A stretch of 64,000 bases of DNA, from positions 17,981,443 to 18,045,442 of the forward strand of contig JAVDOI010000004.1 of assembly GCA_032191485.1 (NCBI GenBank). The letters run 5' to 3'. This DNA comes from Leptoclinus maculatus. Its lineage: Eukaryota; Chordata; Actinopteri; Perciformes; Stichaeidae. The notes under the pieces are model-generated. The model saw only the letters and a list, made by a program, of their open reading frames with translations. It did not search any database and was not told the origin of the DNA. Positions 11,850-22,880 of this stretch are shown here, in pieces (position 1 is the first letter of the stretch; every line of letters starts with the position of its first letter). The position numbers and the translations under genes were made by a program.

Positions 11850-12245
11850 TCATGGAAAAGTGCCTTAGTAGTGCCCTTACACAAAAGCTGTGATCTCTCT
11901 GATCTCAACATCTACCATCGAATATCTAAACTTTCTTTTTTAGCAAACATCCTAGAATCATTGGTCAATCTATAACTACTCACCTTTACTTACTCACAAA
12001 ACGTATTATAGCCACACAAGTCTGGTTTTTGCCCTGGTCACAGCGCTATAACAGCTGCAGTTTCTATCATTGATAACGTTGTCTCCTTCCTGGCTAAAAA
12101 ACGATTTTGTGTTGCCCTATCCATTGACCTCTTGAGACCATCAACCCAAAACCGTAAAGTCCTACTCCACAGACTAGTCTATAGGTTTGGATGAAGCCAT
12201 GCTGAATTAGTTCCACTCTTACTTTACAAAAATAACTGTTGTGGC
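11850..12245 (+). pseudogene. Jockey/CR1-type LINE reverse transcriptase fragment
   Basis: One frame with two stops reads KSALVVPLHK, DLSDLNIYHRISKLSFLANI, HKSGFCPGHSAITAAVS and VALSIDL. This is the fingers-to-palm part of a non-LTR reverse transcriptase, in which N-Y-R-P-I-S and the following AKILE, SGFR-GHS and motif A blocks are the family landmarks. After motif A the sequence degenerates and the YADD region is absent. It differs from the two L2-type copies near 4 kb. Confidence 0.75.
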
Positions 12246-12962
12246 TAGTGTTATAGGAGCACCTTACCATGAGAAAGGGGTTGCCACAATCAGACTTTTT
12301 TTTTTATTGATGGACTGTTTTTAATTCCTTGTTTATTTTGTCGTGTTGCTGATTGTGTTCTTGTGAATGACTCTTGTTCTCAGGTCTCTCTTGGAAAAGT
12401 GATCTTAATCTCTATTAGACTGCATACAAATTTAATAATAAATAAATTGCTGTAGCTAATCACACTGAGCATCAACTTGGAGGAAAAACAAAGTCACCTC
12501 TATGCTTCCAGACCACTCTCAGGAAAGTTATCTTTCTTTATTTTTGTTTCCCGTAAAACCAACATTTGAGGCTGTGGGGCATGTTTATAATTGTCATGGG
12601 ATATAACCTAGGTCTGGTCTGTTTGCCAAAGTCACATTAATTACAGAATAATATTTAAGATGAGTAATCTAGAACAACACATTGTTTGAAATAGTATAAT
12701 TAGATTGTTGAATGTATAAATTAAAGCAGTCCTCAATTGCTTGTCTCAAACATAGCTTAACCATGTCATGTAATATATGGTCTTTAGGCAGAGAATGGAT
12801 GCACATAAAGCAAGCACGAAAACTCTTCCACAATATCCTCTGTTTATGACTTAGTCCAAATAGTAAAGCAATCCAGACTGTTACTCTAATGTCAACACGG
12901 TGGTTAAATTGTCTTTTACACTGCCTTAAGCTTGTGAGAGGGGATTCTCAACATTATAAAAA
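12246..12962. other. AT-rich noncoding DNA
   Basis: A T run at 12297-12307 is the only notable feature. Nothing else was recognised. Confidence 0.4.
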
Positions 12963-13198
12963 CTAAGTACAGATCTTGTCTGTCACATACTTGTCAATCA
13001 GAGGCTCAACCAGGGACTGGGAGGTGCGTCTTCATCATCTACCATGAAGCGGAAGCCAGCTACACCCAGTAAGACAGCGAAGAAGATTACAGTTATGACC
13101 ATACTATGTATGGGGTGAGTACCAAACACCAACTCCTGGTACTCAGCTGAGTATTTAACTAAGTTATGTGCACCACTGACTATAATTTGCCATTCCAT
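12963..13198 (-). CDS. Possible small single-pass membrane protein or exon
   Basis: Not recognised. An ATG at 13198 opens a 66-codon frame ending at TGA 12998-13000. Residues 33-49 (MVITVIFFAVLLGVAGF) form a clear membrane segment, followed by R and then an acidic patch, MVDDEDA. The usual positive-inside pattern is weak. In the next frame the sequence continues without a stop as SLVEPLIDKYVTDKICT to a TAG at 12963, so a one-base frameshift or a splice site near 13012-13020 may have cut the original reading. It could be a small membrane protein gene, one exon of a larger gene, or chance. The hydrophobic-then-acidic layout argues mildly for real coding. Confidence 0.25.
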
Positions 13199-15336
13199 AG
13201 CTATTTGGTATCTCTCAAGCTATCGGGGCATATAGCTGTTTTCAGAATGAACAAACAGATTCAGTTTGTGTTTAGAGATATCTTCCCCTCATTACTTCAT
13301 AGATGGGATGATTGACTACTTCAGGTTAGATTAAATAGCTCCATTGCATTGGGTGCGCTGCTGCTTATGTAAATGAAGGATGGTGTCACAAAAAAAGCCT
13401 TAAAAGCACACACTTATCCTAACAATATATACTAATCTATTAATGGGAGGCTCTTTAAGTTAAACAAACACTGTCCACCAGAAATAATGCAACAATCTGG
13501 ATAATCTGCAGACAAAAGACGGTCATTTGAATGAGGTGTGAATAGTGTGAACCTGGGCACTCACTCAAAGACACTTTTCAAATCCTATGAAATTTTCGAA
13601 GTGGTTATAAGCCTACTTCGCTAAAGTCTCGACTAACACATGGCATTGTAGTACAGCATATCCTCCAATGTGCTCCCGAAGCATGGCAGGAGTCCCAGTA
13701 GAGGGTTATATGGTTGGTTTGGCTCTCGTTGTCGCCACCTGTTTAGGCAGCCATGGGTGCAGTCAAATGAGGCTCTGAGTGAGAAGAGCGTTGGGAATGA
13801 GCAGCGTTTGACCGAAGTACCCTTCACGCTAAAATCACATGTCACAGGTGATAGGTACTCAGACACACTCACTTGGTTAGACACTTGTGGTTTTGCAGTA
13901 AAGCATGATTGCCTCTTTAGCAGTGGGTCTTTTCTAATTGATGGAAAGAAGCCCTCTATGTTTATTAGTCACTTGTTTTTCTATGCTTTTGAATTTGCTG
14001 CTCTTATCCCAAGCAGTGTACGCTAAGGGGTTGGTGCTTTGCTTGAAAGCATGTCTTTAGAAAACCTAACCTGTCTGAACTTTGAGCAATATCGCAAAAA
14101 CACTTTGAAAAAGCATTGTTTTACAATCAAGGTCAAGCTGGCATTTTCAGGGTTTCTGAGAAAGAATGCTTATATATGCTGTGTTCAATTAATTTTGCTG
14201 ATCACAGTCAGTTGTTGGTTATACTTTGTCACACCCACATTTCACATCAAAAAAAGCATTTGATAGACACCACAAAAAAGAGCAGATACAAAGTATATTA
14301 AAGTATATGCACAAGTATTACTAACCCTTAGTGTTGTCTCCAGGTAACATACCCTTTTTTGTCCGTTTACATTCTCACAATACATCCTCAATTATAATGC
14401 AATGCTTTGAAAAAGTAAGTGTAAAAAGAGTAAGAGTTTTAATTTATTACATGACACTCAAATCATCTCTACATATTTTTCTGTCGTTTTAGAACATGGA
14501 AAATGGATTCAGGTAATCTAAGTTTATTTGAATGTACTTTATTTGATAATTAACAGTCATGATGATTTATAAATTAACCTAAACATTTGAAAATGTTAGT
14601 GAGGATGTCCGCACAGAGGATGAAGACAGTGAGGGTTAGGAGTGCAGCAACAGGTATTACAAGCATGAGATAGGTGGTATAATGAACTAACAATTTGTCA
14701 CTTATTTTTAATGTATTGCATTTTGTAGATATTTTCATAGCATGCTTAGGATATTTGTTTCATTTTTAGATCCTATTCAAGAAATTCCCAAAAGGGACAA
14801 GGGGCTATATTGGGACAACTGCAGGACCATTCAATGTCAGGGAAGACACACAGGAAACTGAAAACAAGTATTTCCCACAAATGATTAAACACTTAAATGT
14901 GACTTACCATTTTGTTTTGAAGACTGTTGATGTTAAGTTTACTGAAATATGCTCACACTCTTTCATCCCTATAGGCTGTTCCACAATAGTACAATGTTGT
15001 CTGAGGGTAACGTTCAGAATTCTTTGCATTTTTTTTATTTCAAATGGCATGGATATTAAACTGGTACGACGACTGCATATGTATGCTCCTTTAAGGTATT
15101 GCACAATAAAGCATACCCCCCCCAAAAAAAACTGATCTTAAAAATGTATTTGAATTATGTTTACTTGGTGTATTTTTAAGAACTGGCATCATAATGTGTA
15201 CCACAGAGGTAAGATTATTGCTGTGTCCATTCTATTCAACCATCCCACTAAGCTGAGAAAGTGTGACAGTGGGCCAATAGGACCCTGAAACCAAAGCAGC
15301 TAAATGTAGTTAAGTCATCAATAATTTCATTACTTA
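13199..15336. other. No supported gene
   Basis: Mostly AT-rich. A 118-codon plus frame at 13670-14026 lacks motifs. In another frame, 13683-13778 encodes a 31-residue signal-peptide-like run. C and A runs at 15115-15130 follow an AATAAA. Confidence 0.35.
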
Positions 15337-15635
15337 TGTGGTGGAAAAAAACATATTTATAGAACAGACACTAATAATAATTCAGCTGAATGGATAGAGC
15401 TCTTTCCCCACAGATGGTTCGGAGGTCTAACAACAATGAATAGACAAAACAGTGTCTATGCACGTTATCTCGTCTCCTCTCCCTTCACCCCCCCCCTCGC
15501 AGATGTCGTCCTCCGTCTGCCGCTGCACCCACCAAGGCCACGTTCCCAGCCTTTTCGTGGGAAGAGGGTTACGATTATATGCAGGTTTAGTGATACAAGA
15601 TTAACAGAAGAACGGTATGATAAATTTCTCCAACA
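15337..15635 (-). mobile_element. Second solo LTR of the same family, inverted
   Basis: The reverse complement aligns with the LTR at 10829-11312 across its length. Both have the TATCATA...GTTCTT start, the CGGCAGAC/GACATCTGCGA middle, the near-identical block from TTAGACCTCCGAACCATC to GTGTCTGTTC, and the shared end TTCCACCACA. This copy lacks two internal pieces: about 110 bases in the first third and about 55 bases before the 3' end. The flanking pentamers (ACTTA left, ATGTA right) match at only three of five positions, so any target duplication has decayed. Confidence 0.8.
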
Positions 15636-16909
15636 ATGTACACCTGTGCTTTTTCTACTGTGACATGTCAAAATATTTTCATAATTATATATTTAGTATT
15701 ATATTATAGTATTATAGTCTGGTGTTATACAAAGAGTGGTGCTACAATCCTCTGCTATTCTTTTCACTTTACTGTTTCCCAATGTTTTGCAAGGACAGGT
15801 CACCGTATATTATTGGAGATAACTTTTTTTGTATATGCCAATTAATTAATAGTTCCATCATGTAATCACCATATAAGAGGAGAGAGTCTAAGCTTTGTGT
15901 GCACTGTTATGAAGCTAGCTTGTCTGGTCAAACATCTGTTTTATAAAAATTGCATTCAATCCTTGAGTGTTCGAAATGCACAAACAAATGTTGATGAGGT
16001 AGTAGAGTACAACTCCCTTCGCTCAACTCCTCATTCTTTGTTTAAACAAACCTTTTGAGTCTCCAGCTTTAAACTCTTAACAGACTTGAAGAAAAAAAAC
16101 TGCAATTCACAGTAACTGTGGCTGATACAGCAACTCCCACCCTCTTCTTGTAGTGTCTCTAAGGTTGCTGCTTACAGACAAGACAAATGATTGAATTACT
16201 CGGAGATTGAAATACGACGTATGGGTCCTCATCTGAACCTGTACCTTTATGACCTACTCATTGACCGTGGCTGATCTCCTCACCTTGCCTACAGAGGGCA
16301 ATCAGAATTACAATTTATAGCCCCTTGGCCCCGCCTCTGCGTGACCCCATTAAATCGAGAAGGTCAAGAGGTCATCAAATGTCCTGCTACTACTAGGGCA
16401 GACTGACACCAATTGGAAGGACTCCCCAGACACCTATTTTCCCTTTAGCTGATTAACATCATACCTTTTCATCATCTTCTAGAAGAGAGGGATTTGATTA
16501 CAAAGAGTTAGGCCTGTTTAATATTGCTCAGTTAATATAATGTGAAAGGGAAAATCAGCTAGGAGGATAAATGAAAAGCCTCAAATGAGTTAAATACCAT
16601 TTGAAAAATGTGGCATATGCTTTTTTAACAACTGCAAAAATGAAAGCGGAACTCGAGTGAAGCTTATTTGTTTTTTGAATAAAATGATGAAGTGTGTCTG
16701 GTGAAAATATTCAGCAGTAAGCACAATGGAGAAGTTTTTTATTCAAAATGTATATAATGTGTTATATAAGTTTATCTGCTACTTGAGAGGAGTTGGGCTT
16801 GTACGATGTATTGTGGGTTGACCTTACAGTAGGAAACCATCTTGCTTAAAAAATAATCAACAATATTTTATTAACATACATAAAGGGCAATTCAAAACAG
16901 CTAAATCTG
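15636..16909. other. No supported gene; one conserved-looking patch
   Basis: Noncoding. The stretch 16250-16560 is free of simple repeats and of recognised transposons and has balanced composition, as conserved noncoding elements often do. This cannot be judged from one sequence. Confidence 0.3.
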
Positions 16910-17312
16910 TCTACATGCGATACATTAACTTACATCTTTGCGACTATATCTTTGTACATTGTATATTTTAATATACTTGTGAATAAATTGGACATGACTT
17001 GGACAATTTTGCACATTTCTACACAAATCTAGCATTTCTAAAACTGCACAGCTCTTTCATTTTATTTCAGATACATTTTACTTAATTTTTCAATACTCAC
17101 ATTGTCATTCTCTTCAATACAACTTTCATTTGAATTCAGATATTGTACATATTCTTCATGTATTGTATTGTAATTTTCTTCTATATGTGTGATTTACATG
17201 TGACTTACATTTATATCTAATTTTCTCTCACTATGTTTATGTTCTGCAACGGTACACCAAAGTTAACTCCTTGTGTGTAAAACCTACATGGTAATAAAAC
17301 AGATTCTGATTC
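16910..17312 (+). mobile_element. LINE 3' UTR and tail
   Basis: The end, CTCCTTGTGTGTAAAACCTA then GGTAATAAAACAGATTCTGATTCTG, is the standard fish LINE 3' terminus with a GATTCT tandem tail (about 17298-17312). The T-rich DNA from 16910 has the base make-up of the matching 3' UTR, but its left limit is uncertain. No coding part remains. Confidence 0.65.
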
Positions 17313-20020
17313 TGGAATGTGCTGCTCTTAGTGTGCAGTGCAATCATTACAGCAACAAAGATAATGAAAAAAGAAAATTGAAAAAGAAACTGAGCTTATA
17401 ATTTTGTTTAGCAAAATCTACTGACTGATACATACAAGCAGGCTTTTATTCCTCAATGGTGTTGCATATGTTTTTTTGTGACATGTAAACTTTCTAATGT
17501 AATGGGGGAAATAAATACTCAAAATGCTGATAAAAGAAGTTGTGGGTGCGGGGGTGATTCTGGGTGATTTTACTGTCAGACATCAGTAGAGGGCAGTGTG
17601 AGCTTTTTGGTCAGTTACCCCCTACCCCCCAGTACAATCCTACAAGGGGACCAGCCCGCTGTCTGTTGGCTGTTGGTGAAGGAGATTTAAGCAAAGAGGG
17701 TTAGTATCAATCAGTGTGTGTGTAAACACACACTCAAAACTCACTTGAGTAATGAAGTGGTAGTGAGTCAGCCTTTTTTCCTGTATGGGGATAATGGCTT
17801 GTGCATGTGTGTGTGTGAAGGGGGAGGAATGTGAGAGACGATGGTAGCCTACGTGCTGTACAAAGAAAGAAAGAAAGGAGGAGATTGGCAAATGGCCTTG
17901 CACAGATTTGTAAGCAGAAATGCTGGATCTGAGTTCTGTTAAGTACTTACACAATCCCTCTATAAATAAATATACAGTGTGAAGCTTTCATAGAAAAAGC
18001 TGTGATACTTTGCAGTGAAATTGTCTCTTTTTTTGGAACTTGAAGGAAAAAGCTTGCACTTAAGTACAGCTCAAACGTTTGGTTTGGGAAATATATTTCT
18101 CATCCTTGCAATATCTTAGAGGTAGTGTGAAAAATTGTTAAACAGATATTGGGAAAAAATAAAATATGTACCTTATTTGAATATGAGAATCTGTTGGGTG
18201 CAACCATTCAGCATCCAGCACTTTGATTGACTTCAGCTCAATTAGTGCTTGCCCGTTTGACCTGCATGAGTGTCTCTCGACAGAAATCACACATTTTCAA
18301 GTGTCACAGAGCATAATTGTCAAATACAGCTAGAAATTATTAATGTCATGGAAACATCAAGAACTGTCACACGGTGTGGATAGTTAATTGCTGTAGTCCT
18401 ACTTGCCACTTTCTAAAACAGTCCGAGCAAAGAACAATCATGGAAAGTGGAGATTTAAAAAAAAGAAAAAATAATTTATATGAACGACTTAAAAGTGAGA
18501 CCACATCCGCCCCAGTCAGAAGTGGCAGGGTGCAGCAGAGTGAGTGAATACTGTACTTGATAATTTTTCTGTCCTTCTAGTTACTGTCACTTAGGCATAA
18601 ATGTGGAACAATTTATCTGTTTTTAAGAGAGAACTGTCGAGAGTTTTGACTTTTTACCACGAGTACACTCTTTAAATGAATTCAGTAAATACTCTTCCAA
18701 ATAAATCAACTGCTTCTGCAAAAACATTTTGAAGACCATTTTGTATCACCCCCAGCCATTCCATACATGAAAATAAAACCATTACAACTTTATGATACCC
18801 GACCATTAGCAGAAGCAGACTCGAGCTATTAGTTTATGAAACAACTACACATTGTATGCTGCTGTAATAAGCCATTAGTCAATCTGGATCCAATTTGTTG
18901 TGTTTTATTCATGAGTTTGCTCATATAGTACCCAATCTTTAGTGAGGTCTCACCAATTGGAGATGCTGTTGTTGCTATAGAAACGTTAAGTTAGCAGCCA
19001 GGCCGGCATTAAATTAATATGAGCCAGCGAGAAACCTTTGCTAGGGGTTGGCATCAACCCCCCATGGTTTTACTGTCAGATTTTTTAGAGAACAGTGAAG
19101 AAGAAAATCATTATAAATGGTTAATTAATGTATAAAATGAATAGTTTATTGTATTTAAAATTTCTCGCACCGGGGATTACGGGGGGGGGGGGTGCATTTC
19201 TCCTCTACTGAAGACTCATGGGAGTTTGAATTCATTTCCTTAAAGACGTGATCCATCGGGGGTGTCAATTTTCTACTGGAACAGATTATTTACAATGTGG
19301 CCAATCCACCATCCAGTTTGTCACCAGCGAGATCATCCCACTGAACATTAGTCTCACCTTATTACATTAGGTAAATGGCATAAACATATTTGTCTACAAC
19401 TCAACCATATCATAAAAAGGAAGCAAATTCCTAGCAGCACTAAGACAACATTTGATATAAAAAAACAATCTCAAAGTGGGTGAAAGAAGGAGACGGTATA
19501 TCAGATTGACAAAGACTGAGCTTTATTTTTTAATTAACTGTAAAATCACGCAAGTGATAAAGTGCACATTAGATGCATGCCATCATATCTCACACTTGGC
19601 TAGTGTGAGAAGGTGGATCTGTGGGGGTTCTATTTACGTCACTGTACATTCAATTACAGTTGAACAGAAATTAAATCAAGAATACGAGCCAGCATGAGTC
19701 GCTTCCCGCCTCTGCATTCCACGCACACCTCCTTCCCCTCATGCCTCCAGAGCGCTTTCATTCCCTTCCGCTTCTCTGTCTCTTCTTTGGTGTTTCCACA
19801 CTCAAATGCTGAACTGTTAGCTGTCTGTGAGCAGCTTGCTTTCAGTTTCTGCACCAATACTTTTTGATGCGTTCAACAGAGTTGAGGTGGAAAAAAACAT
19901 AAGCAGAGAAAACACCCTCAATCAAGCAGCCTTGTGTCTTGAAAAACCCCACTGATGACACGTGCTGATGAATCTTGTTCTCCTCTACCCTGGGCTGTGC
20001 ACAAACACAAACACACCCAA
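17313..20020. other. No supported gene; G run at 19181
   Basis: AT-rich DNA with a 12-G run at 19181-19192. The minus frame at 19654-19857 is fairly rich in charged residues but has no recognised domain and no good splice context. Confidence 0.35.
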
Positions 20021-20038
20021 ACACACACACACACACAC
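20021..20038. repeat. (CA)n microsatellite
   Basis: Nine CA units, followed at 20158-20190 by a second imperfect CA/CT run. Confidence 0.9.
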
Positions 20039-20251
20039 TTGGCAGCTCACATGCATGATCCACACATATATTCACCCAGATGTATGCCCATGTCCAAACA
20101 CACTCCACAGCAAAAATTGTAAACACCCACTCTGCTCATTCATAAGCAAGCTTGTCAAACACACACACACACACTCTCTCACTCTCACACAAAAAGATGG
20201 TTCTCAACGTGTGTTCTCTCCATCTTCCTTGCTTTTCCCCTCTCTCTCCAG

Positions 20252-20369
20252 GGTACTCGTAATAGCACCTGATGTAGCCAGCAGTTTGAGGCATATGAAA
20301 AATACAGATGATATCCCGCAAAGGGGGTTTCAAGAGTGGAGGAATAGTGGTTGTGAAGGGGATGAGGAA
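20252..20369 (+). other. Weak candidate exon
   Basis: A strong acceptor-like sequence (CCCCTCTCTCTCCAG ending at 20251, behind a long pyrimidine tract) opens a frame reading VLVIAPDVASSLRHMKNTDD and onward to EGDEEDWG. The next possible donor is GGGGTAGCT at about 20370. No domain was recognised. Two long overlapping frames on opposite strands also cover this region (plus 19962-20522, minus 20136-20765), so absence of stops alone means little. Confidence 0.12.
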
Positions 20370-21250
20370 GACTGGGGTAGCTTGATGTATGGCTATAGTG
20401 TCATTCAACTGATGACTCGAGAGACATTTGCAGTGGAGTGCTGTTTTCTCTCTGCATTTTCCAATCTCCTCTTGTATGAGTTCAGCCAGACTATGCATTA
20501 CATTGTATTGAGTCAAAGTTGAAGTTAACCATGCAGTGACGAGATCGGGACTAAATGAGAGGGGGGTTTCTGTGTTGGTAAACATTTGACGTCTGATCTC
20601 CTGGTTGAGTGTGGGCAAGAGAAAAGAACGTTTGATGTGCGGCTGTGACCACCTGCTGGTAGGTGGAGTCACATCATGGCAATACATAATAAGAAGCCTT
20701 TCAGATAAAAAGCAACATTTCCAGTTGATTGATACCGATTCATCCCTCTCCCAGTTTTGTACCATCTGGATGACTGGGATAAAAGGGTTATCAACCTATT
20801 ATAGCTACCAAAATGCAAACAGCACAAGAACACTTTTGATGTTGCAGATACTGAAATAGCTGATTTTTGGTCTTCAATATGGGTCAAACTTCAAAAACTG
20901 ATTTCTAATTAATTTTTCAGAACCAAAGAAGATATTATACAATATTCTCACAGGTTGTGTACTTTGTGTGACAAGCAAATTGACTTTGTAGGACACTCAA
21001 TATGATAAAATAAAATAAAATAAATTAAATGAAAAATAAAAAACTATTTATTTTAATTCAAAACATTTTGGTATTCACTTTGGTAATGTGGTGATGAGCT
21101 ACCTAGGGTAGAAATACAATAGAATCCTCAAGTAAAGAGATACAGTTATACCTGTATACCACCATGCCATTTAAACAGCATTTTAAAGAGCAGCCTTTTA
21201 TTGTAACTGAAACGCTCCCAATGCCAGAAATGTGTTATTGTTGCTTTCCT

Positions 21251-21268
21251 GTGTGTGTGTGTGTGTGT
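21251..21268. repeat. (GT)9 microsatellite
   Basis: Nine GT units, close to an AAAAT-rich low-complexity patch at 21004-21045. Confidence 0.9.
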
Positions 21269-21599
21269 ATTGATGGTTTTGGAAAATGTCAGTATATTGA
21301 TTTTAATTAAACTTATTGTCGGTGTTATTTACCTTTTCAGTAGAAAAATAATTTAAAAAATACTGACGTAATACTGACGGCTATCACATCTTCTGTTCCA
21401 ATTTTAGTACTTAAAAAATAATGAGAGACTGCCTAAAACATAGGGGTGTACTTAAAAGTAATAATCTTGAAAATATGCATTTAAATACATGTCTGTTAAG
21501 TCATTATCTATCGCCGCATGAAGTAACACAATGGTGACTGAGCCTATGACCCACTGATGAAAGCCCTTGCATTTTCAGTATAACAAACTGTGTGTCTGT

Positions 21600-21760
21600 G
21601 GCGGCATTCCCGGGAAAGGCGAGAATAAAACTCCTCAAACCACAAGCATATGTTCGCCCTCTGAAAGTAGCATAAATGTAGCCTGTCAATCCCTACATGC
21701 TAACTTAATATGTGCAAACCCCACAGTATATAGCTGCTTGTAACGCTGCCGTAACTGAGA
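21600..21760 (-). mobile_element. DIRS-like terminal region fragment
   Basis: The text ACCACAAGCATATG, GTAGCATAAATGTAG, ATATGTGCAAACCCCACAGT then ATATA matches the inverted form of 51690-51790 and the plus form of 38320-38420. It is therefore a third copy of the same terminal region. On the minus strand it carries the TATATACTGTGG promoter-like box. It lies downstream of the recombinase half at 21995-22345 in the same orientation. Confidence 0.6.
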
Positions 21761-21994
21761 CGGTGTTGACCGTCATGCATGTGCAGGGGTTTGTGGCGCT
21801 TGCCCATCAGATCTGTCTGTCCATTCAGAGGTGGAACTGTATGCCAACTGATGCTATGGTTTTCCCAGGCACAATAGGACATCCATCCCTGGGAGTGTAC
21901 GCCTTGCACACGCAAAATGTCAAAAAAAGCTGATTTACGCAGCTTTTTCATCCCACCCATGCTGGAGAGAGTGAGACAGTTGTCAGTTATTCTG

Positions 21995-22345
21995 TTAACT
22001 GAGGTAAAGTGGCAAAGTTATCTTAAATGACAAATCCTTTAGGAAGGCGCACTCCAGAGGCTCAAAGAGAACCCTCACCAAAGCCGCAAGCACCAATGGC
22101 AGTTCCCATTGCGGGGAGGGGGCCCTCATCACAAGGTGTTGCCTGCCAATCCCTTGTAAAAACAGTTTCATGATAGGATGGTCAAAGCATTGTCTGTCGC
22201 CAAAACCCTCTCAGGAAGAAATGGCTGCTGCATACACTTGATGAGACAGCTACCAGACACTACAAAATGGAGAGTATAGATCCAACTGCATAGAAGAGGG
22301 GATCTAGCCCTTTTCCTCACAACAGCGCTGGAACCCTGACCATTT
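21995..22345 (-). pseudogene. DIRS tyrosine recombinase, N-terminal half
   Basis: DIRS elements integrate with a tyrosine recombinase instead of an integrase. On the minus strand one frame (22237 down to a TAA at 21995-21997, with one internal TGA) reads VYAAAISS, then EGFGDRQCFDHPIMKLFLQG, RQHLVMRAPSPQWELPLVLA, FEPLE and DLSFKITLPLYLS. This is the N-terminal half of fish DIRS recombinases up to the point just before the KRV-DLTALSV catalytic block. Further damaged sequence of the same protein extends to about 22345 (KGLDPLFYAVGSIL). The other half is on the opposite strand at 22516-22880. Confidence 0.8.
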
Positions 22346-22515
22346 TGCCTTGTAACAGGCAAGTGAATCCCGCTTTAGCTGCCATGTTGGTACAACCTGT
22401 GCAAACAGACCAACCCTCCTCTGCCTGTCCAACTCAGGAGCCAAGCCTGAAGAGGATAGCCCAGAGTTCACAGAGCGCCTATTGCCTAATCTTAGTCATT
22501 TCTGTATACCACGTC

Positions 22516-22880
22516 TCCAAGCAGGTGGTTATTAAGAGAGTATGTGAGGTGACTGCCCTATCGGTGCACCCCATTTGCTTATTGCTTCATTGTGACCATA
22601 GCACAGCTTTACAGACCAAATCCTTCCTATATTCCAAACAACTTAAGGAGTTCTTTCAGGTTAATTGCTATATAGCTGGATGTTTTTTTTCCGAACCACC
22701 CTATGCGGGGGACACGGAGGCAAAGTTACATCGGCTTTGCCCAGTTTGTAAGTTGGCATGTATATGTTTGTGTCCTTCAGGGATGTTGAGGCCAGTAAAG
22801 TCCTATCCGAAAAGCACAGTCGGGATGGCTTCAAGAGTGCATCTCCCAAGCCTATAAGTAAGCAGGAAGAGACCCTCCCC
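22516..22880 (+). pseudogene. DIRS tyrosine recombinase, C-terminal half
   Basis: The plus frame reads IKRVCEVTALSVHPICLLLH, then PPYAGDTEAKLHRLCPVCKL, and after a frameshift at about 22838 ASPKPISKQEE. In fish DIRS recombinases these blocks directly follow the part found inverted at 21995-22237. The Arg of KRV is likely the first catalytic Arg (box I) of the tyrosine recombinase fold. The His-X-X-Arg and Tyr ends are not seen. The 27-base stretch around 22839-22866 recurs at about 50340, the inner edge of another DIRS copy. The gene is not functional. Confidence 0.8.

Noticed and set aside
19654..19857. Charged minus-strand frame with a C-x2-C-like patch
   Set aside because: No convincing splice sites and no recognised protein; kept out of the gene list.
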